NCBI GenBank assembly: GCA_947466555.1
Contig: CANIFK010000066.1
Span: 1 to 12,690, forward strand
Origin: Acidobacteriota bacterium
Lineage (GTDB): Bacteria > Acidobacteriota > Terriglobia > Bryobacterales > Bryobacteraceae
Reading direction: 5' to 3'
Length of the DNA: 12,690 bases
This document shows positions 6,563-12,690 of the stretch, in pieces. Below the pieces are notes generated by a model. It did no database searches and had not been told where the DNA came from. It saw nothing but the letters and a program-made list of their open reading frames with translations. How positions within the stretch are numbered: the first letter of the stretch is position 1; the number at the start of each line of letters is the position of its first letter. A program made the position numbers and the translations under genes.

Positions 6563-8791
6563 TCACCCTTGAGGCACCAGCCGTTTCACGTCGGTGAACC
6601 AGTTCGTCACCACCTGCACCGCTGTCGGCGGCGGCACCGATTGGTGCTCCTTCACCATCAGGAACGCCCGTCCATCACCGGACAGCGCATAATTCCACCC
6701 CCAGGCAATCCCGCCCACATAGTTGTCCGGAAACAGCACCCGCGCCGGGCCCGTCTTCCCGCCCGCGAACGGCACCGCCATCACCCCTTCCCTGCTCCGG
6801 AAGAACACCTGGCGACCGTCGTGGGACCACAACGGCATCGTCCCTACGCCCAGCGTCAGCACATTCTCCCCCGCCACGATCGGATACCGCCGAACCACGA
6901 TGTCCATCCCCCGCCGTGCCGCCAGCCAATGCCCATCCGGAGACAACCGCGGCAGCCGATACGAAGACAACAGCTCCTTCGGCCCCCCCGGCCCCCCGTC
7001 CAACGGCAACACGGACACCACCGAACGAACCCGCGCCCGGAACCCTTCCGAAAACAGCAAATCCTTTTGACCAGGGCTCATCGGGGACGGAAACTGGCTA
7101 AACACCGATTCGGTCGTCAACATCTCCTCCGCACCGCCCGTCCCGGACGACCGGCGCGCCATCCCCATACCCGTCTTTGAATACACAATACCGCTCCCAT
7201 CCGGCAACCACGCACCCACCACCCCATGCGGATGGCCCTTCGTCCACTCCCGCCACTCCCCACCACCCAGCGGCATCGCCCACAACGACCAATCGGCCTC
7301 CACCGGATCAAACCGCGCAATCAGCGCCGTCTTCCCATCCGGCGAAATGTCCCGCACCTCATACGGCCCCGGTGGAACCGAAATGGCCGATTCCGTCCCA
7401 TCCATCCCCACCCACACCAACGTCCGATCCGACACCTCACGCACTCGCCGGGCGTAAATCAGCGTCCCGGTCTCAGACACAGCACAGTCCCCGCCGCTCC
7501 ATACCGCCACCGCCACATCCGGCACAACCACCGTCTCCGGCCCGGTTATCGCCATCCGGTCTACGTCAAACGCCGCCGCCGTTAGCTTCGTCCGCCGGTG
7601 AAATAGCAGATGCCCCGTCGGCAGCAATTGTCCCCCGCCCGCCGCCACCAGCAGCTTGTGTTTCTGCGTCTCCATGTCCCAGGCAAGCACCTCCCGGTCC
7701 GGCGACTGCGACCGCGACACCAACAACTCCTTCCCCGATGGCAACAGCTGCATCCCCAGGTGCCACTCCTGCCCCCGCGCCGCCGGGTCTTTCCTCGTAA
7801 CCTGCTCCGCCTTTCCGGTCCCATCCATCGGAATCCGCCAGACAGCCGTCACCAATTGCTCCGGATCATCCCCTGATGCCGAATAGTAGATCATCCCATC
7901 CCGCGTGACAAATCCGCTCTCGGGAATCCCCGAGCCCACGCGCACCAACCGCCTCACCGCCCCGTCCAAAGTCACCGCGCACAGGTCCCCCTGGTGCCGC
8001 ATCCCAATCGTTTCCCCGTCGTGGGAAAGAAAAAGCCCCGACGCCCTCTCCGAGTTCGGCAACTCATGCACAACGCGGTCCGAAACTCGGAAGTAGTAGA
8101 CCTTGGGGGAACCACCCAGCGGCCCCGCCAAAAACACCACCGTCTGGCCATTCGCCGATATCGCCATGGAGGGTCCAAATTGCGTCAACAAGACCATCCC
8201 TTTCGGCACGTCGACACTGAAATGTTCCGCTTCCCCTCCGGTCCTGCGTCCTGTCCCCCGCCAAAACCAATACCCGGCCGCGCTCGCCGCCGCCAGGGCG
8301 CCCGCCCCCATCGCCGGCAACATCCACCGCCGCGTGGGGCGATCCGGAACCACAACGTCCGCCGCGTCCAACTCCAATTCCAACTCTTCCGGTTCGGGAA
8401 CAATCTCCACCGGCGCCGAACTCACCGGCGCTCCCGCAGGCGGCACAAACCGAATCGGCGCCAGGAACCGGTATCCCTTTCGCGGTATCGTTTTCACAAA
8501 CCGCGGGTTCTCCGGCACGTCATCCAACACCTGGCGCACCTTCCGCACCGCCGTGTTCAGGCTCGTGTCGAACTCTACGTTCGTGTCGGCCGGCCATAAA
8601 CGCTCCCGCAGTTCTTCCCGTGTCACCAGCCCCGGCGCGCGCTCCACCAGCACAGCCAGCAGACGCGCGGGTTGTTCCTGCAGTTTCACCACTCGCCCGT
8701 GGCGCTGCAACTGTAAACCGGTGAGCTCGAACTCCCAATCGCCGAAACAGGCAATTCGGGCCGGTTGCTCCGCTCTCTGCGTTTCTGACAT
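6563..8791 (-). CDS. Membrane-anchored winged-helix regulator with periplasmic beta-propeller
   Basis: A 742-aa protein in three parts. Residues about 12-112 are an OmpR/CadC-type winged helix (FGDWEFELTGLQLQRHGRVV, LQEQPARLLAVLVERAPGLV, TREELRERLWP, FDTSLNTAVRKVRQVLDD, and the wing FVKTIPRKGYRFLAP). A Pro/Glu-rich linker leads to one membrane segment at about 156-177 (WMLPAMGAGALAAASAAGYWFW). Residues about 190-742 form a TolB/PD40-like propeller with repeated S-x-DG turns (LSHDGETIGM, ISPDGKTALI, LPDGSGIVYS, LSPDGHWLAA, SHDGRQVFF, LSGDGRAFLM). The C-terminal VVTNWFTDVKRLVPQ resembles endings I know from acidobacterial PD40-containing kinases and regulators. By analogy with CadC, the propeller should sense something outside the inner membrane and the winged helix act on DNA directly, with no histidine kinase. 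It is divergent from the phospholipase-like gene, the obvious candidate target. A GGAAAGG lies about 13 nt before the ATG, rather far for a ribosome binding site. Confidence 0.93.
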   Translation of the reverse strand: MSETQRAEQPARIACFGDWEFELTGLQLQRHGRVVKLQEQPARLLAVLVERAPGLVTREELRERLWPADTNVEFDTSLNTAVRKVRQVLDDVPENPRFVKTIPRKGYRFLAPIRFVPPAGAPVSSAPVEIVPEPEELELELDAADVVVPDRPTRRWMLPAMGAGALAAASAAGYWFWRGTGRRTGGEAEHFSVDVPKGMVLLTQFGPSMAISANGQTVVFLAGPLGGSPKVYYFRVSDRVVHELPNSERASGLFLSHDGETIGMRHQGDLCAVTLDGAVRRLVRVGSGIPESGFVTRDGMIYYSASGDDPEQLVTAVWRIPMDGTGKAEQVTRKDPAARGQEWHLGMQLLPSGKELLVSRSQSPDREVLAWDMETQKHKLLVAAGGGQLLPTGHLLFHRRTKLTAAAFDVDRMAITGPETVVVPDVAVAVWSGGDCAVSETGTLIYARRVREVSDRTLVWVGMDGTESAISVPPGPYEVRDISPDGKTALIARFDPVEADWSLWAMPLGGGEWREWTKGHPHGVVGAWLPDGSGIVYSKTGMGMARRSSGTGGAEEMLTTESVFSQFPSPMSPGQKDLLFSEGFRARVRSVVSVLPLDGGPGGPKELLSSYRLPRLSPDGHWLAARRGMDIVVRRYPIVAGENVLTLGVGTMPLWSHDGRQVFFRSREGVMAVPFAGGKTGPARVLFPDNYVGGIAWGWNYALSGDGRAFLMVKEHQSVPPPTAVQVVTNWFTDVKRLVPQG

Positions 8792-8837
8792 ACCGACGAT
8801 CTAACCTTTCCATGGTACACCGCGCCGTCAAAATCAG

Positions 8838-8866
8838 TTCACAAACCGCTAAAAACCTCATATAAA
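8838..8866 (+). promoter_or_regulatory. Near-consensus sigma-70-type promoter for the phospholipase-like gene
   Basis: TTCACA (8838-8843) and TATAAA (8861-8866) each match five of six consensus positions (TTGACA, TATAAT) and are separated by exactly 17 nt (8844-8860). Transcription would begin near 8873, giving a leader of about 110 nt before the ATG at 8982. It is the best promoter match I found in the window. Confidence 0.6.
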
Positions 8867-8967
8867 TCAAACATTTAACAGTTCAGAACAAAGTTTCCCC
8901 CAATTCAGCCGCAGTCCATTGCGCCCATCCGGAATTCTCCCCCATGCTCAGTTTCACCAACCCAAAC

Positions 8968-8972
8968 AAGGG
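8968..8972 (+). promoter_or_regulatory. Ribosome binding site of the phospholipase-like gene
   Basis: AAGGG lies 9 nt before the ATG at 8982, a good distance for a Shine-Dalgarno site. Most other genes in the window lack one, and it supports this start. Confidence 0.55.
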
Positions 8973-8981
8973 CTACTTTAG

Positions 8982-11900
8982 ATGAAACTTCAATACCTGC
9001 TGCTCCTACTCTGTGCCGCCTTCGCGCCTGCGCTTCGCGGCCAAACAGACGATGAAATTGTCCAAAAGCCGATCTACACTCGGTCAGATGGTACCGTCCT
9101 CTGGGACGACTGCGGGGGGAAAGATGAACGCGCCTGCCTTGGCTTCAACCCCTCGTTCAGATACCTCCCCGGCTCCGGCACGGCCCCACGCTGCGACCGC
9201 ACCCTGGATGTCTCCTTCGAACCTGGCGGCGCCTACTGTCGCGCTCTCGGCCGCCGCTCGATAATTCCCACTCCGGCCTACCTGCAGTCCAAAATTCCCA
9301 TCGGCAAGAACCTCGTTCAGCATCAGGACGATCAATTCAGCCGTATCTCCGCCGACCTTCCCATTAACCTTGTCCCCATCATCGGCACCCACAACTCGTA
9401 TTCCAACTACCAGGACGGTGGCGACAGCATCTTCAACGTCGACCAGGACTTCACCATCTCCGACCAGCTTCAACTTGGCGCCCGGCATCTCCGGCTCGAC
9501 CCGGTTGCCCACATCTCTTCGAACACCCCGATTCTCTGCCACGAAACCAACTACGACATCCCCGGCCTATCCTCTTTTAACCTCCCGACCAATGAACGCG
9601 AACTCTGCGGCACCAGCCTCGTCGGTATCGGCATCTACTCCGGCTCCTTCTCCTACAGCCGCCCTGTCTATCTCGCCGTCCGCGAACTTCGGAACTGGCT
9701 CGATGCCCACCCGTCGGAATTCGTGATCCTCCGCATCAACTTCGTTTCGCAGACAGTCGAAAAAAACGACATTCTTCTAGTGCTTCGCCACGAACTGGGG
9801 GACCGCATCTATCCCCTCAACACCACCGACATGCCCACCCTCCGGGAAATCCGTGCCGACGGCAAACAAGTCTTCATCCACTCTGCCGCCAGCGGCTTTT
9901 CCACCAACCACGTATGGAGGAGCGATGAGCCGTATCCCAACAACAGCACCTCCAACATCGGCTTCCCGTTCTGCCTTGACCATGAGAACGTTCCGGTCGG
10001 AATTGGCCGTCCTCAGAAAGACGGGAAAGGCTATTTCAAATGGTCCAACATTGGCGAAGACCGTTCTCTGTCAAATATCGTTGAAGCCCCCAACGGCTTT
10101 GGCCTCATCAGCGCACTGGAAACCGAACTAGCCACCCACTGCGGCTACTCCATGATCGGTTTCGACTTTCTTCATGCGCTCCCTCGCGCCGTGAAGGTCA
10201 ACCTCCCCACCGGCACTGTCATCGATTTCTCCGGACCTTCGCCGGATCCTCGGCCTGGCAACGCGATCTGGTCCTGGCTCCCATCGAACGCCCTGGACAC
10301 ACCGCTCCCTGCCACGCTCGAACGCTTCAACGCCGTTCAGCCCACCCTCACGCCCCAGCTTTACGACTATCGCAACTATCGAATGTCTTCGGCGGCCGAA
10401 TCCACTGCGCTTCGCTTCGCCTGTGCCGGACCCAAAAACGTCATGGATCCCCGCAACTATACCTGGGCAATCTCCACCGGAGCAGGTGTCTGGAAGAACG
10501 GCGAAGACGCCTGCCAGGCCATCGGCCCCACGTATCACTTCTGGCGTCCCATGTCCGGCCCGGAAAAGCAAACGCTCGTCGATGCCATGAAGGCGGCGTC
10601 CGTCAATCGAGTGTGGCTCAATCACTACCCGCAGAAGACCTTCTTGCTCCCCGCTGACATCCAGATCGACGCCACGCCGTCGACTCCTTACGTCCGCGAT
10701 GTCCTCATCACCAGCGGCTACGGTGGCAAGTTCCGCGTCTCCTTCACGCCTTCCAACGGCGCTCCAAACTTCCTAGTGGTCCCCGGCGGGACTCTGGGCA
10801 ACCCCATCTTTACCGTCTGGTTAAACAATCCCGCCCTCGCCAGCGCGTCGGCAGGCATCTACCAGGGCGTTCTCCGCGTGGAAGAAACCATCCCCGGCAC
10901 CAGCCAGGTCGGCATCTCCGAATCCAAAGTGATACTCAACTTCACCCGTCCCGATGGCGCCCTCGTCGTCAATCCGAACCCGGTCAACTTCCTCGATAAT
11001 CCGGTCCAAACCGTCCAGATTACGTCGAGCTCCATTCCGGCCACGCTCGAGTTCAACCAGCAGATCCCTGTCTGGCTTACCGCCTCGCTGAACCGGCTCA
11101 CCACGCCGGCCGTCATGACACTCACCGCGGATCTGTCGAAAATCACCGGTCCGCAGTCGGCCAATCTCACCATCAGGCCCCAAACCTCCGGAGTTGCCGG
11201 CGTTACGTTCCCCATCAACATCGACGTCAGCCAGACCACCTTCACCTCCAATCCGGCCGGCGTCGAACTCACGATCGATGGTGTACCCACAGCCACACCG
11301 GCCACCCGCTCCTGGCTGGTCAATACCGTCCACTCCATTGAAGCGCCGGCCACCGTCACAGGCATCGGCTCGCGCCAAACCTTCACCGGTTGGAGCAACG
11401 GCCTCACGCAAGCGGCGGCCTCTCTGCCCGCGCGCTCCGGCCTGCAAACCATTACCGCGAACTACGCCGTCTCCCGCCTGCTGACGCTCGGGGCCCAACC
11501 GGTCAAAGGCGGCACGCTCTCGGTCGCCAACCCATCGGCGGATGGCTACTATCCCGATGGCGCCACCGTCTCCCTCATCGCCACACCCGCGCCTGGGTTC
11601 GTTTTCCAGCGCTTCAGCGGTGACAGCATCGCCACCATCAGCCCGGCGTCGCTCACGATGAATCGGGCCAAACAGGTCACCGCCATCTTCGTCTCCGAAC
11701 AAGGAAAGACCACCATCAACTCCGTGCCTTCCGGGCTTTCCGTCCTCGTCGATGGCGTTACCTACACCACCCCCGCGTCCTTTGTCTGGCCCACCGGCGA
11801 ATCCCACAGCGTCGCCGCGCCTCTGCAGGCTGGCGCCAATCCCGGCGTTCGCTACTCGTTCGATTCCTGGGCCGATGGCAACCTCACCAGCCCCCGGACC

Positions 11901-12485
11901 ATCAACGGCGCCAGCGCCGCCGCCACCTATACCGCCGTCTTTAACACCGAGTATCAGGTCAGCGTCAACGTCGCTCCGTCCAATGCGGGCACAGTGAAAG
12001 GTCCCGGCTGGTACCGCGTCGGCTCGTCGGTAACCCTCCAGCCGCAGCCAGCCGCGGGCTTCCAGTTCGCCAACTTCACCGGCATCGCCAGCCCGCAGAT
12101 TGTCGTCGATTTCCCCATCAACGCCACGGCGAACTTTACCGCCATCGGCGCTCCCATCCTCGTGGCCTCCTCAGCCGCCCGGACGGACCTCGGCAACGGC
12201 ACCGTTCGCGTCCCGCTCGTGCTCTCCAACCTGGGAGCCGGCCCCGCCGGCGACGCCGTCATCACCGGCCTCGATAACTTCCAAACACCTCTGGGAGCCG
12301 GCGCGGTGACGCCAGTCTTCCCCCCGGGCGGTATCGCCGTCGGCACCATCTTCCCCAAGCAAACCGGCCAAACCGTGGTCGATTTTGCCTGGCCAACCTC
12401 GGCGACCAGAGTCACCTTCCGGGTTCTCTACAAAGCCAACAACGGCGCCTACTCCGGTGCTAACACCATCACCCTATTCCGGTAG
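8982..12485 (+). CDS. Secreted PI-PLC X-like phosphodiesterase with Ig/PEGA/InlB-B-like repeat tail
   Basis: A 1167-aa exported protein; residues 1-20 are a signal peptide (MKLQYLLLLLCAAFAPALRG). The catalytic part (about 125-405) resembles the phosphatidylinositol-specific phospholipase C X domain: LVPIIGTHNSYS with His137, GARHLRLDP with Asp173, PILCHE with His187, FVILRINF and IGFDFLHA. The two histidines are 50 residues apart, as are His32 and His82 of the Bacillus cereus enzyme. Asn138 replaces the Asp beside the first His; Ca2+-dependent PLCs also have Asn there. Residues about 475-552 look C-type-lectin-like. A beta-rich tail follows: Ig/BACON-like (about 565-750), PEGA-like (753-805), InlB-B-like (833-903), PEGA-like again (910-965), InlB-B-like again (990-1053) and a last beta domain. 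About ten cysteines in the mature N-terminal half suggest disulfides. It may cleave lipids or glycolipid anchors outside the cell; the substrate is unproven. The next gene begins 6 bp later. Confidence 0.92.
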   Translation: MKLQYLLLLLCAAFAPALRGQTDDEIVQKPIYTRSDGTVLWDDCGGKDERACLGFNPSFRYLPGSGTAPRCDRTLDVSFEPGGAYCRALGRRSIIPTPAYLQSKIPIGKNLVQHQDDQFSRISADLPINLVPIIGTHNSYSNYQDGGDSIFNVDQDFTISDQLQLGARHLRLDPVAHISSNTPILCHETNYDIPGLSSFNLPTNERELCGTSLVGIGIYSGSFSYSRPVYLAVRELRNWLDAHPSEFVILRINFVSQTVEKNDILLVLRHELGDRIYPLNTTDMPTLREIRADGKQVFIHSAASGFSTNHVWRSDEPYPNNSTSNIGFPFCLDHENVPVGIGRPQKDGKGYFKWSNIGEDRSLSNIVEAPNGFGLISALETELATHCGYSMIGFDFLHALPRAVKVNLPTGTVIDFSGPSPDPRPGNAIWSWLPSNALDTPLPATLERFNAVQPTLTPQLYDYRNYRMSSAAESTALRFACAGPKNVMDPRNYTWAISTGAGVWKNGEDACQAIGPTYHFWRPMSGPEKQTLVDAMKAASVNRVWLNHYPQKTFLLPADIQIDATPSTPYVRDVLITSGYGGKFRVSFTPSNGAPNFLVVPGGTLGNPIFTVWLNNPALASASAGIYQGVLRVEETIPGTSQVGISESKVILNFTRPDGALVVNPNPVNFLDNPVQTVQITSSSIPATLEFNQQIPVWLTASLNRLTTPAVMTLTADLSKITGPQSANLTIRPQTSGVAGVTFPINIDVSQTTFTSNPAGVELTIDGVPTATPATRSWLVNTVHSIEAPATVTGIGSRQTFTGWSNGLTQAAASLPARSGLQTITANYAVSRLLTLGAQPVKGGTLSVANPSADGYYPDGATVSLIATPAPGFVFQRFSGDSIATISPASLTMNRAKQVTAIFVSEQGKTTINSVPSGLSVLVDGVTYTTPASFVWPTGESHSVAAPLQAGANPGVRYSFDSWADGNLTSPRTINGASAAATYTAVFNTEYQVSVNVAPSNAGTVKGPGWYRVGSSVTLQPQPAAGFQFANFTGIASPQIVVDFPINATANFTAIGAPILVASSAARTDLGNGTVRVPLVLSNLGAGPAGDAVITGLDNFQTPLGAGAVTPVFPPGGIAVGTIFPKQTGQTVVDFAWPTSATRVTFRVLYKANNGAYSGANTITLFR
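11238..12140 (+). repeat. Two tandem PEGA-like + InlB-B-like modules in the phospholipase-like protein
   Basis: Within the protein, residues about 753-903 and 910-1053 are two copies of the same two-part module. Each opens with T-(F/I)-x-S-x-P-(A/S)-G and an (I/V)DG-V turn, continues to a Trp-containing turn (FTGWSNG, FDSWADG), and ends with GGTL or AGTV, a Y-x-x-G-(A/S)-x-V-(S/T)-L motif and a GF-x-F turn. The copies are clearly related in protein but diverged in DNA, so the duplication is old. Such modules usually act as surface stalks or binding domains. Confidence 0.65.
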
Positions 12486-12491
12486 AACCCC

Positions 12492-12690
12492 ATGAAAACG
12501 ACACTCACTATACTTCTGTCACTCACACTCGGAGGGGTCGCCCACGCGGCCCCCCTTCTCACCCTCAACCCCTCTACCGGGCCTGTCTACGCCCAACCTG
12601 GAGACACCACCGGCTGGGGTTTCACCCTCACCGCCGATCCGCTGGAATGGACCACCATTATCGGCACCGTAGTTCTGAATCAAACGCTTC
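12492..12690 (+). CDS. Small secreted protein, probably PEP-CTERM type (3' end missing)
   Basis: An open frame from the ATG at 12492 runs to the right edge (66 codons). It begins MKTTLTILLSLTLGGVAHAA, a signal peptide with an AHA/AA cleavage site, followed by LLTLNPSTGPVYAQPGDT and GWGFTLTADPLEW. The pattern L-P-x-x-G-x-x-x-x-x-PG-x-T-x-GWGFT-(L/I) is one I associate with the N-terminus of PEP-CTERM-anchored exported proteins in Bryobacterales/Solibacter; their C-terminal sorting signal would lie outside this window, so the PEP-CTERM call is inference. Only 6 bp separate it from the stop codon of the phospholipase-like gene, indicating one operon. Function unknown. Confidence 0.8.
   Translation, partial: MKTTLTILLSLTLGGVAHAAPLLTLNPSTGPVYAQPGDTTGWGFTLTADPLEWTTIIGTVVLNQTL

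Larger units (their letters stand above)
8792..8981. other. Divergent regulatory region between regulator and phospholipase-like gene
   Basis: This 190-bp gap is AT-rich at 8830-8895, unlike its flanks. It holds a strong plus-strand promoter (8838-8866). For the leftward gene, TATATG on the minus strand (8864-8859) could be a -10 element but has no good -35 partner. It overlaps the plus promoter's -10, so the two promoters may compete. A predicted leader of about 110 nt precedes the phospholipase-like gene. Confidence 0.6.

Noticed and set aside
12230..12302. Repeated CTGGGAGCCGGC near the end of the phospholipase-like gene
   Set aside because: It encodes similar (N/P)LGAG turns in a beta-rich domain and is too short and isolated to be a functional DNA repeat.
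1..12690. CRISPR array, tRNA, rRNA, insertion sequence or defence system
   Set aside because: There are no regularly spaced repeats, no tRNA-like cloverleaf, no transposase or nuclease motifs and no terminal inverted repeats apart from the short hairpin family.

Overview
The window looks like a piece of an Acidobacteriota chromosome, most likely the Bryobacterales/Solibacter group. This is inferred from gene content, not from a marker gene. The clues are a high-GC genome, an Oar-like TonB-dependent receptor with an N-terminal carboxypeptidase-regulatory domain, a CocE/NonD-type secreted hydrolase, a winged-helix/membrane/beta-propeller regulator, and a small protein of a type I associate with this phylum. 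The right edge starts a short secreted protein resembling the PEP-CTERM proteins of these bacteria. I see no tRNA, rRNA, CRISPR array, transposase or phage gene.

Layout. A minus-strand alpha/beta hydrolase (acetyl-xylan-esterase-like) runs off the left edge (1-648) and is cut just before its expected nucleophile elbow. A 167-bp AT-richer intergenic region separates it from a plus-strand run: a 110-aa conserved hypothetical (816-1148), a 1071-aa TonB-dependent receptor (1180-4395) and a 636-aa CocE/NonD family hydrolase (4568-6478). Two tandem copies of a hairpin-forming repeat lie between receptor and hydrolase, and a third, diverged copy follows the hydrolase. The third copy also appears to supply a terminator for the convergent minus-strand gene at 6563-8791, a 742-aa transcription factor with a cytoplasmic winged helix, one membrane segment and a periplasmic PD40/WD40-like propeller. 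Divergent from it, behind a near-consensus sigma-70-type promoter, is a 1167-aa secreted protein with a PI-PLC X-like catalytic domain and a long tail of Ig-like, PEGA-like and InlB-B-like repeats (8982-12485). It is followed after 6 bp by the start of a small secreted protein (12492 to the right edge).

How the parts may work together (inference). Nearly every product is exported or in the envelope: two hydrolases, an outer-membrane receptor, a secreted phospholipase-like protein and a membrane-bound sensor-regulator. The receptor-hydrolase pair suggests breakdown of an external ester or peptide substrate and uptake of the product. The divergent regulator is a natural candidate to control the phospholipase-like operon.

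The plus strand of the left half is strikingly C-rich whichever strand is coding. Plus-strand genes there use mostly C-ending codons, while the minus-strand hydrolase uses mostly G-ending codons. This produces long spurious open frames opposite the real genes. The right half is more balanced.
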